Positions 33,261 to 42,682 of a DNA stretch of 64,000 bases are shown here, piece by piece. Positions within the stretch are counted from its first letter, which is position 1. Each line of letters begins with the position of its first letter. The notes below the pieces were generated by a model. That model saw nothing but the letters and a program-made list of their open reading frames with translations, did no database searches and was not told the DNA's origin. A program made the position numbers and the translations under genes. The stretch covers positions 5,208,001 through 5,272,000 of the forward strand of contig NZ_RBKT01000001.1 in the NCBI RefSeq assembly GCF_003633685.1. The letters are read 5' to 3'. Source of the DNA: Micromonospora pisi. Its GTDB lineage: Bacteria > Actinomycetota > Actinomycetes > Mycobacteriales > Micromonosporaceae.

Positions 33261-34445
33261 TCAGGCGGCGGCGTCGAGTGGGTCGGCGAGCAACTGTCCG
33301 AAAGCGAGTTCGGCTGCCCCGATCAACGCCGCCTCCTCGCCCAACTGGGGCGTACGCAACCGCACGTGGTCGCGGATGGCGGGCAGGGCCACCGCGTTGA
33401 TCCGACTGCGTACCCGGGTCGCCGCGGCGAGGTAGATGTCCCGCAGCGGTCCGCCGAAGATCACCACGTCCGGGTTGAAGATGTTGACCAGGTTCGCCAC
33501 ACCGAAGCCGAGCCAGTCGCCGACCTGCCGTACCGCGGTCTGCGCGGTCGCGTCCCCGTACGCCGCCGCCTCGACCACCGCTCGGGCCGCGCCCGGCCCG
33601 GTCGCGCCGTCCCGGCCGGCGGCCTGGAGCAGCGCGTGCTCACCGATCTCGGTCTCCCAGCAGCCGTGCGAACCGCAACCGCACGGATGTCCGCCCCGGT
33701 TCACGACCATGTGGCCGACCTCGCCGCCGTAGCCGCCGTGTCCGGTCAGCCGCCGCCCGCCGACGATGATGCCGGCGTCGACCCCGACGTCGTGGTGCAG
33801 GTAGATCACGTTCTCCAGACCGGCCGCCGCGCCCCGGGTGTGCTCGGCCAACGCGCTGACGTCGGCGGCCCGGTTCACCAGTACCGGCCGGTTCGAGTCC
33901 AGGTCGGTGGCGAGCGCCGGGCCGAGCGACCCGTCGACCCAGCCCTGCGGCGGATGTACGTGTACCGCGCCGTGGTCGCCCCGCATCATGCCGCAGACCG
34001 CCACGCCCGCACCGACGTAGACCGAGCCCTCCGGCACCGTCTGGTGCATCTCCTTGACGAAACCCGCCAGCACCGGCACCGACTCCTCGGCCGGCAGACC
34101 GGGGGTACGGACCAGCTCCCGCCGGTCGAGCACGACCCCGCCGAGGCCGACGCGGGCAGCGCGCAACGTGTCCACCTCGATGCTGCACGCGTACGCGTAG
34201 ACCCGGGCGGACTCGGGCCGGACGACCAGGGATGGTCGCCCGGCCCGACCGGTCTCCCGAGGGGCGCGTTCGCTGACCAGCCCGGCGGCGGTCAGCTCGG
34301 CGGTCAGCGCGCCGATCGTGCTGCGGTTGAGCCCGAGCGAGGTGGTGAGTTCCGCCCGCGAGGTCGCGCCGTGGACGTGCACGTAGCGGAGCAGCGCGCC
34401 GAGGTTCTGACGGCGTACTTCCTCCTGGCTCGGCGCGGCGCGCAT
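33261..34445 (-). CDS. ROK-family transcriptional repressor
   Basis: A 394-residue XylR-type ROK protein. The N-terminal helix-turn-helix is ATSRAELTTSLGLNRSTIGA. The ROK domain carries the zinc motif CGCGSHGCWE and GGHGGYGGEVGHM before it. It lies directly downstream of, and on the same strand as, a sugar ABC transporter, so it most likely represses that operon and is relieved by the transported sugar. TTTGTT/AACAA-type palindromes upstream of the binding-protein gene are candidate operators. Confidence 0.9.
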   Translation of the reverse strand: MRAAPSQEEVRRQNLGALLRYVHVHGATSRAELTTSLGLNRSTIGALTAELTAAGLVSERAPRETGRAGRPSLVVRPESARVYAYACSIEVDTLRAARVGLGGVVLDRRELVRTPGLPAEESVPVLAGFVKEMHQTVPEGSVYVGAGVAVCGMMRGDHGAVHVHPPQGWVDGSLGPALATDLDSNRPVLVNRAADVSALAEHTRGAAAGLENVIYLHHDVGVDAGIIVGGRRLTGHGGYGGEVGHMVVNRGGHPCGCGSHGCWETEIGEHALLQAAGRDGATGPGAARAVVEAAAYGDATAQTAVRQVGDWLGFGVANLVNIFNPDVVIFGGPLRDIYLAAATRVRSRINAVALPAIRDHVRLRTPQLGEEAALIGAAELAFGQLLADPLDAAA

Positions 34446-34473
34446 CGGGGTGTCACATCACTTTCGGATGGTG

Positions 34474-35736
34474 TCATCGATTACCGGTGGCGGCCGCGCG
34501 GCGGCGGCTGAGTGCGTCGATCATGGCAGCGCCGAGCAGCACCACGCCGGTGAATACGTACTTCGTGCCGGAGCTGACGTTCAACAGCCCCATACCGTTG
34601 TCGATCACGGCGATGACGGCACCGCCGAGCACCGCGTCGAGCACCCGCCCCTTGCCGCCGAAGAGGCTGGTTCCACCGATCACGGCGGCGCCTACGGCGT
34701 AGAGCAGGACGTTGCTGCCGCCGGTGTTGGCGTCGACCGAGTTGGCCCGGCTCACCGCCACGATGCCGCCGATCGAGGCCATCGTGGAGCAGATCACGAA
34801 GACCGAGATGCGGATCCGGTCGACGTTGATGCCGGCCCGGCGGGCGGCCTCCTTGTTGCCGCCGACCGCGTAGATGTGCCGCCCGTACGCGGTCCGTTGC
34901 AGGACGAAGCTCCAGACGACCAGCAGCACCACGATGATCGGCACCACGATCGGCACGCCGCGCAGCGACGAGATCAGGGTGTTGATACTGCGTTCGAGGT
35001 TGAGGATGTAGACCATCACCCCGACGATCACGGCCAGGGCGCCGATCCGGAACAGCACCACCGGGAACGGGTCGGCGGTCAGTCCCCGCGCGGACCGGCT
35101 GCGGTGGCGCCGTAGCTGTACCAGGGCGTAGCCGGCGACACCGACCACGGCGAGCACCCAGCCGAGCCACGGCGGCAGGTTGCGGTTGGCGATCGCCACC
35201 AGCACGTCGTCGCGGACGGAGATGTTGGTGCCGCCCTTGATCAGGATCAGCACCAGCCCCTGGAAGCCGAGGAAGGCGGCGAGAGTGACCACAAAGGACG
35301 GGATGCCGACCTTCGCGACCAGGAAGCCGAGCACCAGTCCGATCACCACACCGGTGCCGACCGAGGCGAGCACGGAGGCGTACCAGGGCCAGCCGTGCAG
35401 GGTGGTGAGCACGGCGAGCACGGCGGCGCAGACGCCGCTGGCGAAGCCGGCGGAGAGGTCGATCTCACCGAGCAGGAGGACGAAGACGAGGCCCATCGCG
35501 ATCAGCGTGATCGCGGCGCCCTGGGTGAAGAGGTTCGCGAAGTTGCCGGCCGAGAGGAAGCTGCCCCGCATGATCGCGAAGAAGACGCAGAGCACGACCA
35601 GTCCGAGTACGGCGGGCAGCGCGCCGATGTCGCCACCGCGGACCCGCGCGACGTAGTCACGGACGTGTTCACCGACTGTGCGGGTCGGTACGGGCACCGG
35701 CTCCTTGCGCACCGCTTTCGTGGTGGAGGTGCTCAT
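34474..35736 (-). CDS. xylH: Sugar ABC transporter permease (XylH type)
   Basis: A 420-residue permease of the ribose/xylose class with about 10-12 membrane segments and the family loop YGRHIYAVGGNKEAARRAGI. GGSNVLLYAVGAAVIGGTSL is the second conserved stretch. It is longer than RbsC and has the extended central loop seen in XylH. ATG at 35736 overlaps the stop of the ATPase gene. The complete set on this strand is binding protein, ATPase, permease, ROK repressor. Confidence 0.85.
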   Translation of the reverse strand: MSTSTTKAVRKEPVPVPTRTVGEHVRDYVARVRGGDIGALPAVLGLVVLCVFFAIMRGSFLSAGNFANLFTQGAAITLIAMGLVFVLLLGEIDLSAGFASGVCAAVLAVLTTLHGWPWYASVLASVGTGVVIGLVLGFLVAKVGIPSFVVTLAAFLGFQGLVLILIKGGTNISVRDDVLVAIANRNLPPWLGWVLAVVGVAGYALVQLRRHRSRSARGLTADPFPVVLFRIGALAVIVGVMVYILNLERSINTLISSLRGVPIVVPIIVVLLVVWSFVLQRTAYGRHIYAVGGNKEAARRAGINVDRIRISVFVICSTMASIGGIVAVSRANSVDANTGGSNVLLYAVGAAVIGGTSLFGGKGRVLDAVLGGAVIAVIDNGMGLLNVSSGTKYVFTGVVLLGAAMIDALSRRRAAATGNR

Positions 35737-36548
35737 TGCTCGGCTCCAGGGGTGATGAGTTCCGCGTGACCGGCGCCGTTGTCGCCGTTCTCGGTACGCA
35801 GTCCGAGCTCACCGCTGCGTCCGGCGGTGATCAGCTCGACGATCTGCGAGTGGGTGATGTCGGTGGTCTTGACCTGGGCCACCATGCGGCCGAGGTAGAG
35901 CGCGGCGATCCGGTCGGAGACCGCGAAGACGTCGTTCATGTTGTGCGAGATGAGGACGACGGCGAGGCCGTTGTCGGCCAGTCGGCGGACCAGTTCGAGC
36001 ACCTGGGCGGTCTGCGCCACGCCGAGCGCCGCGGTCGGCTCGTCCAGGATGACCAGCTTGCTGTTCCAGAGCACGGCCTTGGCGATGGCGACCGTCTGGC
36101 GTTGCCCGCCGGAGAGGCTGGCGACCAGTTGGCGCAGGGACTTCACGGTCCGTACGGAGAGCCCGGCGAGGGTCTCGGCGGCCATCTGCTCCATGCCCGC
36201 CTCGTCGAGCACCAGGCCGGTCTTCTTCTCCCGGCCGAGGAACATGTTCTGCACGATGTCGAGGTTGTCGCAGAGCGCGAGGTCCTGGTAGACGACCTCG
36301 ATGCCGAGCGCGGCGGCGTCGCGGGGACTGCCCACGGTCACCGGCCTGCCCTCGAAGAGGAAATCCCCGCCGTCGATGGGGTAGATGCCGCTGATGCACT
36401 TGACGAGCGTTGACTTGCCGGCGCCGTTGTCGCCGACCAGTGCGGTCACCTCGCCCTGATGGGCGGCGAAGGCGACGTCGCGCAGGACCTGCACTGGACC
36501 GAAGTTCTTGTCGATCCCACGCAGTTCCAACAGGGGTGTCGCGGACAC
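35733..36548 (-). CDS. xylG: Sugar ABC transporter ATP-binding protein (XylG type, single domain)
   Basis: A 271-residue ATPase with Walker A GDNGAGKST, signature LSGGQRQTVAIAKA, Walker B LVILDEPTAALG and the switch His in LISHNM. Unlike E. coli XylG or RbsA, which are two fused ATPase halves, this has one domain and must act as a dimer; this short form is common in actinobacteria. GTG at 36548 follows AAAGGAGA at 7 nt. It overlaps xylH. A 286-base structured gap separates it from xylF. Confidence 0.87.
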   Translation of the reverse strand: MSATPLLELRGIDKNFGPVQVLRDVAFAAHQGEVTALVGDNGAGKSTLVKCISGIYPIDGGDFLFEGRPVTVGSPRDAAALGIEVVYQDLALCDNLDIVQNMFLGREKKTGLVLDEAGMEQMAAETLAGLSVRTVKSLRQLVASLSGGQRQTVAIAKAVLWNSKLVILDEPTAALGVAQTAQVLELVRRLADNGLAVVLISHNMNDVFAVSDRIAALYLGRMVAQVKTTDITHSQIVELITAGRSGELGLRTENGDNGAGHAELITPGAEQ

Positions 36549-36571
36549 GGTGGTCTCCTTTACACGGGTGT

Positions 36572-36662
36572 CCGATCGCGGGGTCGCCGTTCGCGGGATG
36601 TTCCGTTCGCGGGGCTCCGGTCGCGGGAGTCCGATCTCGGGCTCCACGGACCGATCGTGGGC
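36572..36662. repeat. Degenerate tandem repeats in the xylF-xylG gap
   Basis: Six imperfect copies of CCGNTCGCGGG start at 36572, 36587, 36603, 36617, 36631 and 36651, mostly 14-16 bp apart. The array lies just upstream of the xylG ribosome site on the transcribed leader. It may be a regulator array, an RNA-level element or a slippage product. Confidence 0.55.
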
Positions 36663-36726
36663 GGGTGCCTCCGCGGCGCCGTACACGGTCGATTGTGGAT
36701 GCCTGGTGGGGTGCCGTCGGGTGGCA

Positions 36727-36748
36727 CGGTGGGCGACGTCGCCCACCG
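36727..36748. promoter_or_regulatory. Perfect 22-bp palindrome in the xylF-xylG gap
   Basis: CGGTGGGCGAC and its complement are joined without spacer. It can be a protein dyad or, as RNA, a second hairpin after the xylF terminator that protects the upstream message. Confidence 0.55.
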
Positions 36749-36773
36749 TCTGTCACTGATCGGGAGCGCCGGC

Positions 36774-36807
36774 GTGCCCGTCTGCCGAGGAGTCGACAGA
36801 CGGGCAC
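36774..36807 (-). terminator. Hairpin after xylF
   Basis: A perfect 11-bp stem GTGCCCGTCTG/CAGACGGGCAC (36774-36784 and 36797-36807) with a 12-nt loop begins 28 bases past the xylF stop. It probably terminates part of the transcripts, so that xylF is made in excess over xylG-xylH, as is usual for binding-protein operons. Confidence 0.65.
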
Positions 36808-36834
36808 ACCGGACCCGACCGGTTCAGCCCCGGG

Positions 36835-37926
36835 TCAGCTGATGCCGGCTGCGGTGCAGGCCGCGGCGAGCGCGGCGGTGCACACCTGCTCCTTGGTCAC
36901 GAAGCCGTCGGCGATGACGTCCTTGACGTTGGACTTGTCGATGGCCTTCGGCGTCAGCAGCACGGACGGGACCTCACGGCCACCCTCCGGGTCCTTGACG
37001 GTCTGGCCGACGTCCTTGCGCTCGCCCTTGGCCAGCGCGATCGCCAGCTCGGCACCGGCCTGCGCCTCCTGCTTGATCGCCTTGTAGACGGTCATGCACT
37101 GGTCGCCGGCGAGGATGTTCTGCAGGCCCTGGACGGTCGCGTCCTGGCCGGTCACCGGCACCTTGCCGTTGAGGTTGTTCTTCTTCAGGATGGAGACGAC
37201 CGCGTTGCCGAGACCGTCGTTGGCGGCCAGCACACCGTCGATCTTGCCGCCCTGGGAGGTCAGCATCTGCTCGAAGATGGTGCCCGCCTGGGTGTTGTCC
37301 CACGCCGGGACGGACTGGTCCGGACCCTTGGTGTACTCCTTGGCGTCGTACTTCGGCTGGAGCACCGAGTCGTAGCCGCTCTTGAAGAGGGTGGCGTTGT
37401 TGTCGGTCGGCGAGCCGTTGAGCTCGGCCACCACCGGGTTCTTGGCGCCCTTCTCGCTCAGGCACTTGACCAGGCCCTCGCCCTGCAGCTTGCCCACCGC
37501 GACGTTGTCGAAGCTGACGTAGTACTGGGCCGAGCCGCCGAGGGTGAGCCGGTCGTAGTCGATGGTGGCGACGCCCTGCGACTTCGCCTTGTCGAGAACG
37601 GCCTTACCGGTGCCGGAGTCCAGGTTGACGATCATCAGCGCGGTGGCGCCGCCGGTCATCATCTGGTCGGCGATGGTCTGGAACTGGGTCTTGTCGCCCT
37701 GTGCGTTCTGGATGACGTACTCGACGCCGGCGGCCTTGAAGGCCTCTTCCAGGAACTTGCGGTCCGCGGTCTCCCAGCGGTCCGAGGAGGCGCTGTCCGG
37801 CAGGATCACGCCGATCTTTGGTGTCTTGGCGCCGCTGCCGGCGTCGTCGGAGCTGTCGCCGCAGGCGGTCAGCGCGCCGGTGGCGAGCAGGCCCACAGCG
37901 GCGATGGTGAGGATCCCTTTGCGCAT
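36835..37926 (-). CDS. xylF: Sugar ABC transporter substrate-binding lipoprotein (XylF type)
   Basis: A 363-residue periplasmic-binding-fold lipoprotein. The signal peptide ends at a lipobox LTAC with Cys22. The mature part begins with KIGVILPDSASSDRWETADR and keeps the type-1 sugar-binding pattern, including LAANDGLGNAVVSIL and VTGQDATVQGLQNI. Xylose is the likeliest substrate by similarity to XylF; ribose, glucose or another sugar is possible. It is the first gene of the transporter operon and has a strong hairpin behind it. Confidence 0.88.
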   Translation of the reverse strand: MRKGILTIAAVGLLATGALTACGDSSDDAGSGAKTPKIGVILPDSASSDRWETADRKFLEEAFKAAGVEYVIQNAQGDKTQFQTIADQMMTGGATALMIVNLDSGTGKAVLDKAKSQGVATIDYDRLTLGGSAQYYVSFDNVAVGKLQGEGLVKCLSEKGAKNPVVAELNGSPTDNNATLFKSGYDSVLQPKYDAKEYTKGPDQSVPAWDNTQAGTIFEQMLTSQGGKIDGVLAANDGLGNAVVSILKKNNLNGKVPVTGQDATVQGLQNILAGDQCMTVYKAIKQEAQAGAELAIALAKGERKDVGQTVKDPEGGREVPSVLLTPKAIDKSNVKDVIADGFVTKEQVCTAALAAACTAAGIS

Positions 37927-38288
37927 TGCACGGGTCCTTTCGGGGGTGGGTTAGGTCCGCTTGACTTCGTTGCGTGGCGCGGTGGGTGGGGAAGGTGCGG
38001 TCCGCCGCCACTGCGGGGGGTTCAGAGTGGCCGTACTTACCTTTGTTGTGTCCGGCAACGTATTGCGCCTGGGAGCGAGGCACAAGGGTGCCGGGGCCAT
38101 CAGTTTTGTTGCCAGCCATAACAATTCAGCAACGCGGGAGATACGCACATGTCATGACCGACGGCTCGGCCCGCCGGAACGCCCCATTTGCCGATCGCTT
38201 CACGCCCCGCCGGGCCGATTCCGACCTGCGGCGAGGGGGCCGGACCCTCGTCACCACGGGCCGGAAGCGACGGGTGACGGGACGTACG
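37927..38288 (-). promoter_or_regulatory. xylF upstream region with candidate ROK operators
   Basis: This 362-base gap holds no supported gene. GTTG-N7-CAAC occurs at 38045-38059, and TTGTT-N9-AACAA at 38106-38124 within TTTTGTTGCCAGCCATAACA. The latter resembles the TTTGTT/AACAAA dyads used by ROK repressors of sugar genes. AT-rich sequence here contrasts with the surroundings. No clear -35/-10 pair could be fixed. Confidence 0.4.
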
Positions 38289-38768
38289 TCAGGCGGCGGC
38301 GATCGGCGCGGTGGTCGCGGCGGTCAGACGGATCAGATCTGCCGGTGCGAGCTGGAGTTGCAGACCCCGACGACCAGCGGAAACGTACACAGTGGAGTGG
38401 CTTTCGGCCGACGAATCGATCACGGTCGGCAACCGCTTCCGTTGGCCCAGCGGACTGATGCCGCCCCGGACGTAACCGGTGGTCCGCTCGGCGAGGGTCC
38501 GGTCGGCCATTGCCGCCCGCTTACCGCCGACCGCCGCTGCCAGCGCCTTCAGGTCCAGTTCGCCGGTCACCGGTACGACCGCCACGGTCAGCGCCCCGTC
38601 GACCTCGGTGATCAGTGACTTGAAGACCCGCCCCGGCTCGACACCGAGCGCCGCGGCCACCTCCGCGCCGTAACGCGGCGAGTCCACCGGTACGTCGTAC
38701 GGGTGGGTGCTGTGCACGACCTTCTGCTTGACCAGCAGTGCCGTTGCCGGCGTCCCCTGACCTGCCAC
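38289..38768 (-). CDS. ybaK: YbaK/EbsC-type Cys-tRNA(Pro) deacylase
   Basis: A 159-residue trans-editing protein that hydrolyses Cys-tRNA(Pro) mischarged by prolyl-tRNA synthetase. Family features are VFKSLITEVDGALTVAVVPV, ELDLKALAAAVGGKRAAM and the motif TGYVRGGISPLGQRKRLP. GTG at 38768 is 11 bases after the stop of the upstream methyltransferase-like gene on the same strand, so the two are probably co-transcribed. Confidence 0.92.
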   Translation of the reverse strand: MAGQGTPATALLVKQKVVHSTHPYDVPVDSPRYGAEVAAALGVEPGRVFKSLITEVDGALTVAVVPVTGELDLKALAAAVGGKRAAMADRTLAERTTGYVRGGISPLGQRKRLPTVIDSSAESHSTVYVSAGRRGLQLQLAPADLIRLTAATTAPIAAA

Positions 38769-38779
38769 GGCCGCGAACC

Positions 38780-40072
38780 CTACCCGGTCGACGGGACCGG
38801 TCGGCAGACCAGCACGGTCGGCGCGCCGACCACCCGGGTCAGCACCAGAGTCGCCGGCTCGGCGCCGGAGAGCCGCAGATTCCGCCGGAGCCGTTCGGGA
38901 TCGAGCGCCGAACCCCGTTTCAGGATCTCCACCCGGCCGACTCCACGTTGGCGCAACAGGGCGCGCAGCCGTTTGAGCGAGAACGCCAACACGTCGCTGA
39001 CCTCCAGACAGCGGGCGAACCGGGTCGGCACCGGTTGGTCGGCGTAGACGTACGCGATGGTCGGATCGGCCAACGTGCCACCGACCGTCGCGGCGAACTC
39101 GGCCACCAGGTGGGCCCGTACCACCGCGCCGTCCGGGTCGTAGACGTAGCGCCGTACCGGGCCGACCGGCGCCTCGACCGTGCCGCTCCCGGTCAACTGG
39201 TCGACCTCCGCCCCGGAACCGTCCCGGCCCCCGCTGTCGCGGTCCCGGGTCCGTGCGGACGGTTGGTAAGGGATTCTTCTGCTACCGGGAGCGATAACGG
39301 GGGGCCCTTCCTTACTGCGAAGCAGGGAGGCGCGGCGGGGGACCTGGGCGAGCGGGCCGCACCAGAGGGTCGCCTCGACCAGGTCGTGGTCGACGCTGAC
39401 CCACTCCGCCTCCGCGCCGGGCGGGATCAGCCGGTGGTCCAGGCCGGGCCCGACCTTCACCACGGTGCGGGCGACCCGGTCGGCCAGCCCGACGACGAAG
39501 TCCCACGGTGGGGAGTAGGCGGCCGGGTCGAAGATCCGCCGACCGTCGGCCGCGCGCCGGGCCGGATCGCAGAAGACCGCGTCCACGCCGGCCAGGTCGA
39601 ACTCTTCCGCGTCGGCGCAGACGACGGTGAATCGGTCGGCCAGGCCGGCGGCCTCGGCGTTCGCGGCGGCCAGCGCGGCGGTCGCCGGGTCGGCCTCGAC
39701 GCCGTACACCCGGATGCCGGCCCGGGCGGCGGCGAGCGCGTCGGCGCCGAGGCCGCAACCGAGGTCGGCCAGGGTGCGTACCCCGGCGGCCCGCAGGCGT
39801 CGCGCGCGCCGGCCGGCGACCACCGACCGGGTGGCCTGTTCCAGCCCGGGGCGGGTGAAGAACATGCCGGCGGCGGCCGGACCGAACTTCTCGACGGCGC
39901 GCAGGCGCAGCTCGGCCTGGGTGAGGGCGGAGGCGGCCAGCGCTCCGGGGATCCCCGCCGAGCGCAGCGCGGCGGAGGCGACCAGTGGATCGCCGCCGGC
40001 GAGTTCGGCCGCCGAGGCGAGCGCGGACACCCCGACCGGAGTACGCAGCGCGGCGAGCTGGTCGAGATCCAT
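38780..40072 (-). CDS. Class I SAM methyltransferase-like protein with THUMP-like C-terminal domain
   Basis: A 430-residue protein. Residues 90-250 form a Rossmann methyltransferase fold (LADLGCGLGADALAAARAG; a later FCDPARRA matches the catalytic DPPR-like loop). The C-terminal 150 residues (YVYDPDGAVVRAHLVAEF, VEILKRGSALDPERLRRNL) match the THUMP-like domain of an actinobacterial family. This suggests an RNA substrate. Residues about 253-300 form a low-complexity linker, and its first part is encoded by a copy of the dispersed GGGCCC repeat read in frame. ATG at 40072 lacks a clear ribosome site. Confidence 0.75.
   Translation of the reverse strand: MDLDQLAALRTPVGVSALASAAELAGGDPLVASAALRSAGIPGALAASALTQAELRLRAVEKFGPAAAGMFFTRPGLEQATRSVVAGRRARRLRAAGVRTLADLGCGLGADALAAARAGIRVYGVEADPATAALAAANAEAAGLADRFTVVCADAEEFDLAGVDAVFCDPARRAADGRRIFDPAAYSPPWDFVVGLADRVARTVVKVGPGLDHRLIPPGAEAEWVSVDHDLVEATLWCGPLAQVPRRASLLRSKEGPPVIAPGSRRIPYQPSARTRDRDSGGRDGSGAEVDQLTGSGTVEAPVGPVRRYVYDPDGAVVRAHLVAEFAATVGGTLADPTIAYVYADQPVPTRFARCLEVSDVLAFSLKRLRALLRQRGVGRVEILKRGSALDPERLRRNLRLSGAEPATLVLTRVVGAPTVLVCRPVPSTG
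39266..39315. repeat. Dispersed GGGCCC repeat inside the THUMP-like gene
   Basis: The right unit at 39291-39315 (GCGATAACGGGGGGCCCTTC begins it) differs from the consensus by few bases; a decayed left arm begins with GTAAGG at 39266. On the coding strand it reads SKEGPPVIA in frame, between the methyltransferase and THUMP-like domains. Confidence 0.8.
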
Positions 40073-40208
40073 CGGGTCATTGTGAGGTAGTACACGCCTC
40101 GATGTGAGGCACCGCACGTCCCGCGCGTCGAGGCGGGCGGGTGGTGTCCAGATCCACTGGCCGATGGTGGCCTGGTAAGGGGTTTCGTGGGACACGCGGG
40201 TGGCCATG

Positions 40209-40235
40209 TTGGCACTCTCCTTGACGGAGTGCTAG
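40209..40235. promoter_or_regulatory. CIRCE element 1 (HrcA operator)
   Basis: TTGGCACTC-N9-GAGTGCTAG matches the CIRCE consensus TTAGCACTC-N9-GAGTGCTAA with one change in each half. The -35 box lies in its spacer, so bound HrcA would block RNA polymerase. Confidence 0.95.
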
Positions 40236-40250
40236 CCACCGGCATAATCT
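40221..40250 (+). promoter_or_regulatory. groES-groEL promoter
   Basis: TTGACG (40221-40226) and TAATCT (40245-40250) are 18 bp apart. The transcription start would be near 40257, at the left edge of the second CIRCE element. Confidence 0.8.
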
Positions 40251-40254
40251 GCCG

Positions 40255-40281
40255 TTAGCACTCTCAGACCGAGGGTGCCAG
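40255..40281. promoter_or_regulatory. CIRCE element 2 (HrcA operator)
   Basis: TTAGCACTC-N9-GGGTGCCAG has a perfect left half and a weaker right half. It covers the expected transcription start. Two CIRCE copies before groES are also known in other actinobacteria. Confidence 0.88.
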
Positions 40282-40421
40282 CTTCCGGGCTTCGGTCCGG
40301 TGGCTGAAACGCCAGGCGGACCGGCACCCGCGACGACGGAACCGCCCGGTGGCATGTGGCAGATTGACGCTGACCAGCCCGCTGGTCAGCATAGAAACCA
40401 GTACCCCAGGAGGGTATGCCC

Positions 40422-40730
40422 GTGACTACCGCGACCAAGGTTGCGATCAAGCCGCTCGAGGACCGGATCCTGGTCCAGGCGAACGAGGCTGAGACGACCA
40501 CGGCGTCGGGCATCGTGATCCCCGACACCGCCAAGGAAAAGCCGCAGGAGGGCACTGTCCTCTCCGTCGGCCCGGGCCGCATCGACGACAAGGGCAACCG
40601 GATCCCGGTTGACGTCAAGGTCGGCGACACGGTCCTCTACTCGAAGTACGGCGGCACCGAGGTTAAGTACGCCGGCGAGGAGTACCTGGTGCTCTCCGCC
40701 CGCGACGTCCTCGCGGTCATCGAGAAGTAG
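40422..40730 (+). CDS. groES: Co-chaperonin GroES
   Basis: A 102-residue GroES, the lid of the GroEL folding chamber. It has [14 protein letters not shown], the mobile-loop region [21 protein letters not shown] and the C-terminal [16 protein letters not shown] at 40422 is chosen because AGGAGG (40408-40413) is 8 nt away; an ATG at 40416 (MPVTTATKV) is only 2 nt from it, though many annotations would use it. It heads the HrcA-controlled groES-groEL operon. Confidence 0.96.
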   Translation: MTTATKVAIKPLEDRILVQANEAETTTASGIVIPDTAKEKPQEGTVLSVGPGRIDDKGNRIPVDVKVGDTVLYSKYGGTEVKYAGEEYLVLSARDVLAVIEK

Positions 40731-40809
40731 TGATCTGACCGATCCAGTGATCACTGCCCCGGACCGGCATGCCGGGCCGGGGCAGTGCTGTGTGAAGGGA
40801 CCCGAGTAA

Positions 40810-42447
<1,638 letters not shown>

Positions 42448-42490
42448 CTAGCCCGTACCACCGGTAGACGGCACCACCCGCTTGCGCGGT

Positions 42491-42555
42491 CGAACCAGGG
42501 TAGGTTCGCGTTTCTGGCCATCACCGGCCAAGTGGCGCGAATCTGCCCTGGTTTG
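42491..42555 (+). terminator. Large nested hairpin after groEL
   Basis: A 20-nt inverted repeat with three mismatches (42491-42510 and 42536-42555; arms begin CGAACCAGGGTAGG and end CCCTGGTTTG) encloses a second stem TGGCC/GGCCA in its loop. GTTTGCGTTTG follows. It probably ends the groES-groEL transcript. Confidence 0.6.
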
Positions 42556-42582
42556 CGTTTGCCCGGCGTACGGTTCGCACTG

Positions 42583-42600
42583 CGTCAGGCTGCCCTGACG
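42583..42600. promoter_or_regulatory. Small palindrome upstream of the molybdoenzyme gene
   Basis: CGTCAGG-CTGC-CCTGACG is a perfect 7-bp dyad 82 bases before the GTG at 42683. It may be an operator or a minor hairpin. Confidence 0.4.
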
Positions 42601-42682
42601 GTACGTGGCCAAAGATGACGTTCCGCGAACCTGAGCCGCCGCCCACTACCGGCTGCCCGATGGGAGCGTCACCATTGGCCGG

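Larger units (their letters stand above)
40073..40421. other. Divergent control region of groES
   Basis: This 349-base gap between the THUMP-like gene and groES contains two CIRCE elements, a consensus promoter and a 5' leader of about 165 nt. Near the THUMP-like gene, TGTGAGG is repeated at 40080 and 40104 with no known role. Confidence 0.6.

Noticed and set aside
36414-36762. Extension of the XylG frame upstream to about 36746
   Set aside because: The added residues come from the tandem CCGNTCGCGGG array and palindrome; the GTG at 36548 has a strong ribosome site and starts the conserved domain.
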